The notes under the pieces were generated by a model. That model ran no database searches. It was not told the origin of the DNA and saw only the letters and a list, made by a program, of their open reading frames with translations. Positions 52,899-61,810 of a stretch of 64,000 bases of DNA are shown here, in pieces; the stretch's first letter is position 1; each line of letters starts with the position of its first letter. The translations under genes were made by a program, and so were the position numbers. The DNA comes from JAVKFF01 sp040226215. Its GTDB lineage: Bacteria; Pseudomonadota; Alphaproteobacteria; DSM-16000; Inquilinaceae. The stretch is from NCBI GenBank assembly GCA_040226215.1, contig JAVKFF010000231.1:53112-117111 (forward strand), in the 5' to 3' direction.

Positions 52899-54144
52899 GG
52901 GCTGGGACCAATCGCTCAGGCTCGGCGCGCGGCAGGCGCCCTGGCTGCGCCAATGGCGCCCGCTGCGCATCATCAAGGTGCTGGCGGCCGCCGGCGGCGA
53001 GACACGCTTCGTCGGCGGCTGCGTGCGCAACGCCCTGATCGGCTGGCATGACAGCGACATCGACCTGGCTACCACGCTGCCCCCGGAGGCGGTGCGTGGC
53101 GCATTGGAGGCGGCTGGCCTGAACGTCGTGCCGACCGGTATCGAGCACGGCACGGTGACCGCCGTGCTGGCCCATCAGCCCTTCGAGATCACCACCCTGC
53201 GTCGCGACATCGAGACCGACGGGCGCCGTGCCGTGGTCGCCTTCACCACCGACTGGCGCGAGGACGCGGCGCGACGGGACTTTACGATTAACGCCATGAG
53301 CGCGGATCTCGACGGCCGGCTTTTCGACTATTTCGGCGGCATCGAGGATGCGCGCACCGGCCGTATCCGCTTCGTCGGTGCGGCGATCGAGCGCATCGGC
53401 GAGGACTATCTGCGCATCCTGCGCTATTTCCGCTTCCATGCCTGGTACGGGCAGGGCGCTACGGATCCCGCGACGCTGGCGGTGATCCGCGACACCGTGG
53501 ACGGGCTCGACCGATTGGCGGTCGAGCGCATCACCCACGAGGTGCTGCGCCTGCTGAGCGCCAGGCAGCCGGCGGAGGCCTGGGCCGGCATGGCATCGAC
53601 CGGAGCGGCGGCGCGGGTAATCGGCCACGACGGCGACCTGCCGGTCCTGACGCGGCTGGAGGCGATCGACAGCGGCGTGCGTGACACGCACGCCGCGCTG
53701 CGGCGCCTGGCCGCGCTGTGTCCGCCGGGGGACGCTTCGGCCGCCGGCGATCGGCTCAGGCTCAGCCGCAAGCAGTCCGCCCATCTGGCCGGGATCGACG
53801 CGGCCATCGCCGGCGCGCACGGGGTGCGCGACACCGACCAGGCCCGTCGCCTGGCCTATCGGTATGGCCCCGCCGTCGCCGCCGATGCGCTGCTGATCGC
53901 CCGGGCGCGGGGTGCCAAGGCCCCGGGGCGCCGGCTGGTCAGGCAGTGGCAGCCGCCCAGCTTCCCGCTGCGCGGTACCGACGCCCTGGCACTCGGCGTG
54001 CCCAGGGGGCCGGACCTGGGCCGCGTGCTGGGCGCCGTGGAGGACTGGTGGGTGGCGGGCGATTTCCAGGCCGACCGCCAGTCCTGCCTCGTCGAACTGC
54101 GCCGGCAGGTCGGCACGGTGGGAGGAACGACGGACCCGGCCTGA
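52867..54144 (+). CDS. CCA tRNA nucleotidyltransferase
   Basis: 425 residues. Class II nucleotidyltransferase head: RFVGGCVRNALIG, the metal-binding HDSDIDLATTLPPE, and RRDFTINAMSADLDG. The neck has RIGEDYLRILRYFRFHAWYG. It adds or repairs the 3' CCA end of tRNAs. The start may instead be at 52879; the first helix region is poorly conserved. Confidence 0.94.
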   Translation: MAALMAAEVAEGWDQSLRLGARQAPWLRQWRPLRIIKVLAAAGGETRFVGGCVRNALIGWHDSDIDLATTLPPEAVRGALEAAGLNVVPTGIEHGTVTAVLAHQPFEITTLRRDIETDGRRAVVAFTTDWREDAARRDFTINAMSADLDGRLFDYFGGIEDARTGRIRFVGAAIERIGEDYLRILRYFRFHAWYGQGATDPATLAVIRDTVDGLDRLAVERITHEVLRLLSARQPAEAWAGMASTGAAARVIGHDGDLPVLTRLEAIDSGVRDTHAALRRLAALCPPGDASAAGDRLRLSRKQSAHLAGIDAAIAGAHGVRDTDQARRLAYRYGPAVAADALLIARARGAKAPGRRLVRQWQPPSFPLRGTDALALGVPRGPDLGRVLGAVEDWWVAGDFQADRQSCLVELRRQVGTVGGTTDPA

Positions 54145-54219
54145 TCGTGCTTGATCGCGTCAGCCCGCGATGCGAGAAAAACCCAATTGGTTTCTCATGC
54201 TTCGAGGACATGCTTCACC

Positions 54220-54612
54220 ATGATTATGTGCGTTTCCTCCGGTCTCCTGCTCGCCATCGCTGTCGGCGCCTGCCAGCCCCAGCCTCGCGGCGGCGCCATC
54301 GCCGATAGCGGTGCCAAGCCGGGTGGCGGCGGCATGCCGGCGGTCGGTGCCGCCTTTTCCGCGCAGGCGGTCGAGGCCGCTATCGACGGCTACTACTCCT
54401 GCCTTTTCAACAATCCGCGCGGACGTATCCAGGTGACCTCGGCGGGCACCATGGCAGCGCAGGAACTCGGTCGCTGCGCCGGCTCGCTCGCCAATGTCGA
54501 GGCGACGCTGCTGCGCCAGCCCGGCGTCAGCGATGCCCAGGCGGCGGAGATCACCGGGCGCATCCGAGAGGACGCGCGCGATCAGCTGGAGGATGCGTTC
54601 CAGGGCTTCTGA
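54220..54612 (+). CDS. small predicted lipoprotein
   Basis: 130 residues. The N-terminus MIMCVSSGLLLAIAVGACQP looks like a lipoprotein signal with the modified Cys after VGA. Mature part has a Gly-rich linker, then a helical domain with two cysteines (GYYSCLFNNPRGR; ELGRCAGSL). The start is chosen for the signal peptide; no strong ribosome site is present. Function unknown. Confidence 0.65.
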   Translation: MIMCVSSGLLLAIAVGACQPQPRGGAIADSGAKPGGGGMPAVGAAFSAQAVEAAIDGYYSCLFNNPRGRIQVTSAGTMAAQELGRCAGSLANVEATLLRQPGVSDAQAAEITGRIREDARDQLEDAFQGF

Positions 54613-54644
54613 GCGGCGGGTCGCGAGGACCGACGACGGCCGGC

Positions 54645-55223
54645 CTATTCCACCCGTATCGCGTTGCCCACGATGTGGCGCACCAACCGTCCGTCGATAT
54701 AGGCGTCGAAGACGATCTCGAGGCCCTGCTCGGTCAGGATGCGCTCGTAGTCATGCAGCACCGGCTCGCCAAGGGCGTTGACTCCGAAGGAAAAGACGTC
54801 GAGCCGTCCATCCTGGAACCGGGCCCAGTGCAGTGCGTCGCCGGCCATCACCTCGACATTGCGCCGGCCGGAGAAGACCGAGCCTCTGGTGTCCTCGATC
54901 AGGCTGCCGTGCGGTCCGCCTTCGACCAGCACCATCTGCTGCACCCGACGCTCGACCCCGGGCACGTCGCGGCGGCCGTCGACCAGCGAGACGTTGATCC
55001 AGCGCAACGTCAACTGGTTGCGGTCGCCATAGAAGATCTCGATGTCCATGTCGCGGGTCTCGAGCAGTTCGCCCTCCCCGTCGAACACTTCGGCCACGCC
55101 GACATAGGTGCCGATGAAGGGGTCTGCCGCCTCGACATAGTCCTGCGCTGCCGCGGGCATGGAGACGGCGACGAATGCCGCCGCCAGGGCTTTCGCCGCC
55201 AAGGCTATGGTGCAGCGTGCCAC
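54645..55223 (-). CDS. secreted hypothetical protein, lipocalin-like, tandem copy 2
   Basis: 192 residues from GTG 55223, with GGAG seven bases upstream. Signal peptide ends near PAAAQ. The mature protein is beta-rich (FIGTYVGVAEVFDGEGELLE, DMDIEIFYGDRNQLTLRWI, HWARFQDGRLDVFSFGVN), like a small beta-barrel. It shares layout and motifs with the gene just upstream and follows it by four bases, so the two are a diverged duplication. No family known to me. Confidence 0.7.
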   Translation of the reverse strand: MARCTIALAAKALAAAFVAVSMPAAAQDYVEAADPFIGTYVGVAEVFDGEGELLETRDMDIEIFYGDRNQLTLRWINVSLVDGRRDVPGVERRVQQMVLVEGGPHGSLIEDTRGSVFSGRRNVEVMAGDALHWARFQDGRLDVFSFGVNALGEPVLHDYERILTEQGLEIVFDAYIDGRLVRHIVGNAIRVE

Positions 55224-55227
55224 GGCT

Positions 55228-55788
55228 TCACTCCACGCGTTCGAGCTGGCCGATGACGTTGCGCACGGGCTGGCCGTCGTTGAGCAGCGTGTAGCGCAGT
55301 TCCATGCGGTCCTGCTCGTTGAGCGTACGATCCCAGGAACCGAGCCAGTAGCCGCCGTCCTCGTCGACCGCCATGCGGTAGATCGACAGGGTGGCGCCGT
55401 GAAGACGGGCCCAGCCCATGATCTCGCCTTCGAGCGGGTTACCCGAATCGTAGCCTTCGAAGAGATGCTGCGTGTCGCCCGGGTAGAATTCCATGTAGGT
55501 CGTGGTGCGCTCGAATTCGGGTGAGTCGGGATCGTCACCGGTGCGCCGCAGGGTCGTCCAGGTGATGGCGAAGCCGTCATCCTCGCCAACGATCTCGATG
55601 TCGAGGTCACGCCGGCCCATCGAGAAGAAAAGCGCGTCGTCGGTCTCCTCCACGCCCATTCCGTGCCAGGTGCCGAAGAAGGAGTCGAGCGGCACGCTCG
55701 GCTCGAGCTGGGCGGCCGCGGTCGCCGGCAGCGCGAACGCGGCTGCCGTCAGGAGGGCGGCGAAGATCAGGGAGCGACGGCGCATCAT
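55228..55788 (-). CDS. secreted hypothetical protein, lipocalin-like, tandem copy 1
   Basis: 186 residues from ATG 55788, preceded by GAGG. Clear signal peptide (RRRSLIFAALLTAAAFALPA). Beta-rich mature part with FFGTWHGMGVEETDDALFF, RRDLDIEIVGEDDGFAITW, GWARLHGATLSIYRMAV and the closing RNVIGQLERVE, matched by RHIVGNAIRVE in its neighbour. Probably periplasmic; function unknown. Confidence 0.75.
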   Translation of the reverse strand: MMRRRSLIFAALLTAAAFALPATAAAQLEPSVPLDSFFGTWHGMGVEETDDALFFSMGRRDLDIEIVGEDDGFAITWTTLRRTGDDPDSPEFERTTTYMEFYPGDTQHLFEGYDSGNPLEGEIMGWARLHGATLSIYRMAVDEDGGYWLGSWDRTLNEQDRMELRYTLLNDGQPVRNVIGQLERVE

Positions 55789-55862
55789 GTTCGGAAGCCT
55801 CACCATAGCCTGCGGCGGAATTGTGACCGACCGGCCGGCCGCGGCCAAACTGATTCACGGGC

Positions 55863-56747
55863 TCATGGCCATTTGGCGACCGGCGGCAGCGACATCAGGA
55901 TCGCCTCGACATTGCCGCCCGTCCGCAGACCGAAGACGGTGCCGCGGTCGTAGAGCAGATTGTATTCGACGTAGCGGCCGCGCCGGACCAGCTGATGCTC
56001 CCGTTGTTCGGCCGTCCAGGGGCGGTTCATGTGCCGTTCCACCAGGCGCGGATAGACGTCGAGGAACGCCAGGCCGACATCCCGGGTGAAGGCGAAGTCG
56101 GCTTCCCAGTCGCCGCTGTCGAGATAGTCGTAGAAGATGCCGCCGACGCCGCGCGGCTCGTCCCGGTGCTTGAGGTGGAAATACTCGTCGCACCACTTGC
56201 TGAAGCGCGGATAGTAGTCCGCATCGTGCGCTGCGCAGGCCTGCCGCAGGCGGTCGTGGAAGTCGGCCGTGTCGCGGGCGTCGGGCACCGTCGGCGTCAG
56301 GTCGGCCCCGCCACCGAACCAATGCTCGGCCGTCACGATCATGCGCGTGTTCATGTGGACAGCCGGCACCAGCGGGCTGTGCATGTGCGCGACGAGGCTG
56401 ATGCCCGAGGCCCAGAAGCGGCCTCCCGAGCGGTCGGCGCCACGGATCTGCCCGGCGAACTCGGGCGAGAAGGTCCCGTGCACGGTAGAGATGTTGACCC
56501 CGACCTTCTCGAAGACGCGGCCGTGCATGATCGACATCACGCCGCCGCCCCCCTCGGCGCCGGAATGGTCCGGCCGTTGCCACTCCCGGCGCTCGAACCG
56601 GCCCGCCGGACGGTCGGAAAGCGGGCCTTCCGCGGCGTCTTCGAGCGCCTCGAAACGGGCGCAGATCAGGTCGCGCAGCTCGCGGAACCAGCTCGCGGCG
56701 GTCTCCTTGCGGGTCTCGAGCAGGCTGCTCTCGGCGGTATCGGTCAT
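55863..56747 (-). CDS. hemF: oxygen-dependent coproporphyrinogen III oxidase
   Basis: 294 residues. Heme biosynthesis enzyme that decarboxylates coproporphyrinogen III with O2. Signature stretches: [72 protein letters not shown], and [19 protein letters not shown]. Its presence implies an aerobic life, in agreement with the bc1 complex nearby. Confidence 0.97.
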   Translation of the reverse strand: MTDTAESSLLETRKETAASWFRELRDLICARFEALEDAAEGPLSDRPAGRFERREWQRPDHSGAEGGGGVMSIMHGRVFEKVGVNISTVHGTFSPEFAGQIRGADRSGGRFWASGISLVAHMHSPLVPAVHMNTRMIVTAEHWFGGGADLTPTVPDARDTADFHDRLRQACAAHDADYYPRFSKWCDEYFHLKHRDEPRGVGGIFYDYLDSGDWEADFAFTRDVGLAFLDVYPRLVERHMNRPWTAEQREHQLVRRGRYVEYNLLYDRGTVFGLRTGGNVEAILMSLPPVAKWP

Positions 56748-56840
56748 CGGATCGCGGTCTCGGACGGCACGGGAGGGGCTGAAGGCCTCGCAGGGCGTCC
56801 AGCCGATTGACTGCTAGAGGTCGGGATCAATCGGGCGCGG

Positions 56841-57320
56841 TCAAGCCTGTGTTCGACTGGAGGGCGCATTCTCCGCCGACCAGCGCCGCTGTCGCAGGGC
56901 CTCGCCGATGACGACGGCGCAAGCGACCGCGACGTTAAGGGAGCGCAGCGGCGCTTCGACCGGGACCCGGACCGAGACGTCCGCCGCCTCGTGCACCTCG
57001 TCGGGAACGCCCGCGCTTTCCCGGCCGAGGAGCAGGCGATCGTCCTCCCGGAAGGCGAGATCGGTGTGCCGGCGCTCCGCGCGGGTGGTCAGGAGAACGA
57101 GGCGACCGGCTTCCGGCACGGCGCGATAGGCCTGCCAGGACGGCCAGCGCCGCCAGTCGAGGTGGTCGAGATAGTCCATGCCCGCGCGCCGCAGGCGCCG
57201 GTCGTCGAGCAGGAAGCCGCAGGGCTCGATGACGTCGACGGGCAGGCCGAAGCAGGCGGCCAGGCGCATGATGGTGCCGGTGTTCTGCGGGATGTCGGGC
57301 TGGAAGAGGACAATGCGCAT
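56841..57320 (-). CDS. trmL: tRNA (cytidine/uridine-34-2'-O)-methyltransferase
   Basis: 159 residues from MRIVLFQPDIPQNTGTIMRL. Compact SPOUT methyltransferase with EPCGFLLDDRRLRRAGMDYL, LLLGRESAGVPDEV and the knot motif SLNVAVACAVVIGEALRQ. It methylates the wobble nucleotide of tRNA-Leu isoacceptors. Longer upstream frames do not match the family. Confidence 0.94.
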   Translation of the reverse strand: MRIVLFQPDIPQNTGTIMRLAACFGLPVDVIEPCGFLLDDRRLRRAGMDYLDHLDWRRWPSWQAYRAVPEAGRLVLLTTRAERRHTDLAFREDDRLLLGRESAGVPDEVHEAADVSVRVPVEAPLRSLNVAVACAVVIGEALRQRRWSAENAPSSRTQA

Positions 57321-57571
57321 TCGCAGGTGCAAAAGTCGGACGTGGCGGATCGGAGGAAATGCAGGGCCTGATCGGCCCGAAAGGCGCGGCTTGCGGGTTG
57401 GCAAAGCACCATGCACCGAGTATACGGAGCCGCCAAGCCGCCGTACTCTTCCGGCGGCTGCTTCGGAGGTGCAGAAGGCGCGGCTGCTTGCCGCAGTTCG
57501 GCTGCGACGGCCATGGTGTGTGCTATATCCGGGGCTGAGCGGGTGACCAGGGGTTAGAGACGCGAAAAGAC

Positions 57572-58129
57572 ATGGCGGATACCACCCATAACGGATCGAA
57601 CGGGCACGACGCCGAAGGCGGAACGCGCCGCGACTTCCTCTATCTCGCGGCCGGTGCGGTGGGCGCCGTCGGCCTCGGCTTCGTGGCCTGGCCGTTCATC
57701 GATTCGATGAACCCGGCGGCCGATACCCTCGCGCTTTCCTCGATCGACGTCGACACCGGCCCGATCGAGGAAGGTCAGGGCATCACGGTGATGTGGCAGG
57801 GCAAGCCCGTGTTCCTGCGCCGCCGCACGGCCATGGAGATCGAGGAGGCGCGCAGCGTCGACCTCGACGAGTTGCGCGACCCGCAGCCGGACGAGGCGCG
57901 GGTCATCGAGGACGACATGCTGGTCGTCGTCGGCGTGTGCACGCATCTCGGCTGCATTCCGCTGGGCCAGCGCCAGACCGAGCCGCGCGGCGACTATGGC
58001 GGCTATTTCTGCCCCTGCCATGGCTCGCACTACGATACATCGGGCCGCATTCGCCGGGGGCCCGCACCGACGAACCTGCCGGTGCCGCCCTACGAGTACA
58101 CCGACGAAACCCGCATCCGGATCGGCTGA
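57572..58129 (+). CDS. petA: ubiquinol-cytochrome c reductase Rieske iron-sulfur subunit
   Basis: 185 residues. Tat-type signal anchor (GTRRDFLYLAAGAVGAVGLGF) and Rieske cluster motifs CTHLGCIPLG and CPCHGSHYD. It passes electrons from ubiquinol to cytochrome c1. First gene of the bc1 operon. Confidence 0.97.
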   Translation: MADTTHNGSNGHDAEGGTRRDFLYLAAGAVGAVGLGFVAWPFIDSMNPAADTLALSSIDVDTGPIEEGQGITVMWQGKPVFLRRRTAMEIEEARSVDLDELRDPQPDEARVIEDDMLVVVGVCTHLGCIPLGQRQTEPRGDYGGYFCPCHGSHYDTSGRIRRGPAPTNLPVPPYEYTDETRIRIG

Positions 58130-58167
58130 TCTGAGCGACCGAGACCGATCGAGGAGAGCGACGAGAC

Positions 58168-59469
58168 ATGGCCCATTCCTCCCAGCCATCGAGTTTCAGG
58201 AACCCGGTAATCCGCTGGATCGACCGGCGCCTGCCCCTGTTCACCATGATGAACAAGGAGTATGGCGAGTTCCCGACGCCGAGAAACTTCAACTATCTGT
58301 GGAGCTTCGGCGGCATCGCCATGCTGATGCTGGTGCTGATGATCCTCACCGGCGTCTTTCTGGCGATGAACTACACTGCCCATACCGAGCACGCCTTCAG
58401 CTCGGTCGAACGCATCATGCGCGACGTCAATGGCGGCTGGCTCTTGCGCTACCTGCACATGAACGGCGCCAGCTTCTTCTTCATCGCCGTCTACATTCAC
58501 ATGTTCCGCGGGCTCTATTACGGCTCCTACAAGGCGCCGCGGGAGCTGCTCTGGCAGCTGGGCGTGATGATCTTCCTGCTGATGATGGCGACAGCCTTCA
58601 TGGGCTACGTGCTGCCATGGGGGCAGATGAGCTACTGGGCCGCGCAGGTGATCACCGGCCTGTTTTCGGCCATTCCCTGGATCGGCGATTCGATCCAGAC
58701 CTGGCTGCTCGGCGGCCCGACGGTCGACAACCCGACGTTGAACCGCTTCTACGCGCTGCACTTCCTGCTGCCCTTCGTGATCTTCGGCGTGGTGATCCTG
58801 CATGTCGCGGCGCTGCACGTCACGGGGTCGAACAACCCGACCGGGATCGAGCCCAAGGGGCCGGAGGACACGGTGCCCTTCCACCCCTACTACACCACGA
58901 AGGATTTCTTCGCTGTGGTGGTGTTCATGCTGTTCTTCGCGATGTTCGTCTTCTTCGCGCCGAACTTCATGGGCCATCCGGACAACTACATCCCGGCCAA
59001 CCCGCTGCAGACACCAGCGCACATCGTGCCGGAATGGTACTTCCTGCCGTTCTACGCCATTCTGCGCGCGATCGACTTCGACATCCTGTTCATTACCGCG
59101 AAGTTCGGCGGCTTCATCGCGATGTTCGCCTCGATCATCCTGCTGTTCTTCCTGCCCTGGCTCGACACCTCCAAGGTCAGGTCGACGCGCTATCGCCCGA
59201 TCTACCGCTGGTTCTTCCTGCTGCTGCTGGCCGACGTCATCGTGCTTGGCTACATGGGCTCGCAGCCGGCCGAGGGCATCAACGTCCTGATCGCGCAGCT
59301 GGCGACCGCCTATTACTTCTTCCACTTCCTGATCCTGCTGCCGATCCTCGGCAAGTTCGAACGGCCGCTGCCGCTACCCAGGAGCATCGCTGAATCGGTG
59401 CTGTCGAAGCATGGCGGCGGCCGCGCGCCATCGGCGGAAGCGGCGGCCAGCCCCGAGAGCAAGGCGTGA
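58168..59469 (+). CDS. petB: cytochrome b of the bc1 complex
   Basis: 433 residues with eight membrane helices. Heme ligands lie in [21 protein letters not shown] and [15 protein letters not shown]; the Qo-site motif is PEWYFLPFY. The charged tail after about 410 is longer than the core fold needs. Confidence 0.97.
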   Translation: MAHSSQPSSFRNPVIRWIDRRLPLFTMMNKEYGEFPTPRNFNYLWSFGGIAMLMLVLMILTGVFLAMNYTAHTEHAFSSVERIMRDVNGGWLLRYLHMNGASFFFIAVYIHMFRGLYYGSYKAPRELLWQLGVMIFLLMMATAFMGYVLPWGQMSYWAAQVITGLFSAIPWIGDSIQTWLLGGPTVDNPTLNRFYALHFLLPFVIFGVVILHVAALHVTGSNNPTGIEPKGPEDTVPFHPYYTTKDFFAVVVFMLFFAMFVFFAPNFMGHPDNYIPANPLQTPAHIVPEWYFLPFYAILRAIDFDILFITAKFGGFIAMFASIILLFFLPWLDTSKVRSTRYRPIYRWFFLLLLADVIVLGYMGSQPAEGINVLIAQLATAYYFFHFLILLPILGKFERPLPLPRSIAESVLSKHGGGRAPSAEAAASPESKA

Positions 59470-59489
59470 GCGCGGGAGACGTGAGGACC

Positions 59490-60254
59490 ATGCGTAGACT
59501 GAAGACTTCCCTGCTCGCCGCCGCCCTCGTGGCCGGCCTCGCCGGCGGCGCTCGGGCGGCCGAGGAAGCCCCCGCGCCGCCGGCCCAGGACTGGCAGTTC
59601 AGCGGCATGTTCGGCACCTATGACCGTGAATCCGCGCAGCGCGGGCTGCAGGTCTACCGCGAGGTCTGCGCCGCCTGCCACGCGCTGCAATATGTCGCCT
59701 TCCGCAATCTCACCGAACTCGGCTTCGGTGAGGCGGAGGTCGAGCAGATCGCCTCGGAGTACCAGGTCGAGACGATCAACAGGGACACCGGCGAGACGGA
59801 GATGCGGGCCGGCATTCCGGCCGACCATTTCCCCGCCCCCTTCGCCAACGAGGCAGCGGCGCGGGCGGCGAACAACAACGCCTATCCGCCGGATCTGTCG
59901 CTCATTGTCGAGGCGCGGGGCGGCGGTGCGGACTATCTCCACGCCTTCCTCCTCGGCTACGAGCCGCCGCCCGAGGATATCGAGATGATGCCGGGGCTGA
60001 ACTACAACCGGTACTTCCCGGGCCACCAGGTGGCGATGCCCGACATGCTGTCGGGCGCGCAACTGCAATACGCCCACGAGGTCGAGGCGACGCCGGCGCA
60101 GATGGCCTGGGACGTCACCAACTTCCTGGCCTGGGCGTCGGAGCCGAACATGGAGGCGCGCAAGCAGACCGGCTGGGCCGTGGTCCTGTTCCTCGTCGTG
60201 TTCGCCGGCATCATGTACGCCTCGAAACGCAAGATCTGGGCCGACAAGCACTAG
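59490..60254 (+). CDS. petC: cytochrome c1 of the bc1 complex
   Basis: 254 residues from MRRLKTSLLAAALVAGLAGG; a GTG at 59466 overlapping the petB stop is a possible alternative. Signal peptide ends near GARA. Heme-binding CAACH at VCAACHALQYV, a Met ligand region in the later part, and a C-terminal membrane anchor (WAVVLFLVVFAGIMYA). The TAG stop is the first TAG of repeat copy C. Confidence 0.96.
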   Translation: MRRLKTSLLAAALVAGLAGGARAAEEAPAPPAQDWQFSGMFGTYDRESAQRGLQVYREVCAACHALQYVAFRNLTELGFGEAEVEQIASEYQVETINRDTGETEMRAGIPADHFPAPFANEAAARAANNNAYPPDLSLIVEARGGGADYLHAFLLGYEPPPEDIEMMPGLNYNRYFPGHQVAMPDMLSGAQLQYAHEVEATPAQMAWDVTNFLAWASEPNMEARKQTGWAVVLFLVVFAGIMYASKRKIWADKH

Positions 60255-60358
60255 AGCATCCTGCGCCCGAACGGGCGCAGACAAGATGCTCTAGGATTTT
60301 GAGAATCGGGCAGATTTTTTGCGACCGAATGGGTCCATTCGGTCGCAATCTGCCCTAG
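60251..60358 (+). repeat. 108-bp CTAG-bounded double-hairpin element, copy C
   Basis: Same orientation and length as copy A. It begins on the petC stop codon and ends 62 bases before the next gene. Linker reads GATTTTGAG where copies A and B read GCTATTGAG. Both nested hairpins are intact. Confidence 0.95.
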
Positions 60359-60419
60359 CGTCGGGCTCCCGGCCTGAATTTGCCGGCGCCGACCAGCCGA
60401 ACAGGAAAGGGCTGAGCCG

Positions 60420-60980
60420 ATGTCCGACGAGGTGGCGATGTCGCCCGGGGCGGTGACCCGCTTCTGGTTCGAGGAGATCCCCGAGAAGAGCTGGTTCGAG
60501 AAGAACGACGCGTTCGACGAGACCTTGCGGCGGCGTTTCGGCGGCGCGGTGGAGAAGGCGCTGGCTGGCCGGCTCGATACCTGGAGGCAGACGCCGCGCG
60601 GCGGTGCCGCCCTCATCCTGCTGCTCGACCAGTTCACCCGAAACATCTTCCGCGGCACGCCGCGCGCCTTCGCCGGCGACGCCCCGGCGCGGGACGTTGC
60701 GCGCGCCATGATCGCCCGCAAGGATGACCTCAGGCTGCCATTGCGGTGGCGCATGTTCCTCTATCTGCCGCTGGAGCACAGCGAGGATCTCGCCGACCAG
60801 CAGGCCTGCCTCGATCTGGTGCGCAACCGCATCGGCGACGCCGAATACGTGAAATACGCCCAGGCGCATCTCGACATCGTCGCCCGCTTCGGCCGCTTCC
60901 CGCACCGCAACGCCATCCTCGGGCGCGAGAGCACGCCGGAGGAAGAGGCGTTCCTCGCGCAGCCCGGCTCGAGCTTCTGA
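60420..60980 (+). CDS. DUF924 family protein
   Basis: 186 residues, helical repeat type. Signature: VTRFWFEEIPEKSWFEKNDA at the start, ALILLLDQFTRNIFRGTPRA and FLYLPLEHSEDLADQQ, then RFGRFPHRNAILGRESTPEE. Cytoplasmic protein of unknown function, related by fold to TPR-like proteins. Confidence 0.93.
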   Translation: MSDEVAMSPGAVTRFWFEEIPEKSWFEKNDAFDETLRRRFGGAVEKALAGRLDTWRQTPRGGAALILLLDQFTRNIFRGTPRAFAGDAPARDVARAMIARKDDLRLPLRWRMFLYLPLEHSEDLADQQACLDLVRNRIGDAEYVKYAQAHLDIVARFGRFPHRNAILGRESTPEEEAFLAQPGSSF

Positions 60981-60990
60981 AGCGGCGGTC

Positions 60991-61761
60991 CTACCGCCCC
61001 GGATCGCGCGGTCCCCAGGGACCGGAAGCCCCGTCGTCGCCCCAGCGGCCGACCCGCCAGGAGGCTGGCTTCCCGGCTTTGACCGGTGGCGGGGGGGAGA
61101 GCCTGCGTGGCAGGAAGCCCGCCGCGAGATAGCCGGCGACCGCGCCGCCGACATGCACCCACCAGGCCACGCCGCCGCCGGCCAGCGGGGTGTCGGCGGC
61201 GGCGATCCCCTGCAGCAGCTGGATGGCGAACCAGAGGCCGACATAGACGACGGCGGGTACCCGGAACCAGACCGGCACCACGACGATCGGCACTACGAGC
61301 AGTACGCGGGCGGCGGGATAGAGCCGCATGAAGGCACCGAGCAGCCCGGCGTTGGCGCCCGAGGCGCCGATCACCGGCACCGTGTCGTCCGGATAGACCG
61401 CGACATGCGTCAGCGCGCTCGCCACCGCGGCGCCGGCATAGAGGCCGAGATAGGCGAGCATGCCCAGCGTCGGCTCCAGCGTGCGGCCGAGGATCCACAG
61501 GGTCCAGGCGTTGACCAGGAAATGCACCCAGCCGGCGTGCAGGAAGGCCGAGCTGAGCAGCCGGACGAGCTCCGGCCAGGGCAGGCCGGCCTTGATCGAT
61601 GGCCAGAGCCTCGCGGGGACTAGCGCCCAGTCGTCGACGAACCGGCTGTCGTCGAAAGGCCCGAGCGTGAGCTGGTAGGCGAAGACCGCCCCCAGCAGGA
61701 GCAGGAGGACGAGGGTGAGCGGCGCCGCGCCGGCCGGTGCGTCGGTCTTGAGCGGAAGCAT
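60991..61761 (-). CDS. rhomboid family intramembrane serine protease
   Basis: 256 residues with at least six hydrophobic segments. Catalytic Ser134 in VIGASGANAG and His203 in WWVHVGGAVAGYLAAGF; the family's WVHFLVNAWTLWILG loop lies near residue 78. It cleaves transmembrane substrates. It is convergent with the DUF924 gene, with ten bases between stops. Confidence 0.92.
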   Translation of the reverse strand: MLPLKTDAPAGAAPLTLVLLLLLGAVFAYQLTLGPFDDSRFVDDWALVPARLWPSIKAGLPWPELVRLLSSAFLHAGWVHFLVNAWTLWILGRTLEPTLGMLAYLGLYAGAAVASALTHVAVYPDDTVPVIGASGANAGLLGAFMRLYPAARVLLVVPIVVVPVWFRVPAVVYVGLWFAIQLLQGIAAADTPLAGGGVAWWVHVGGAVAGYLAAGFLPRRLSPPPPVKAGKPASWRVGRWGDDGASGPWGPRDPGR

Positions 61762-61810
61762 GGGCGTTCCCGAAGCGGCGGCCGACCCGCCGCTCCCGGC
61801 GCCGCCGGCG

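Noticed and set aside
29187..60358. Shared N-terminus MSAPVRAQDAL of three predicted proteins
   Set aside because: It is a translation of the 108-bp repeat in three places and not a protein family.
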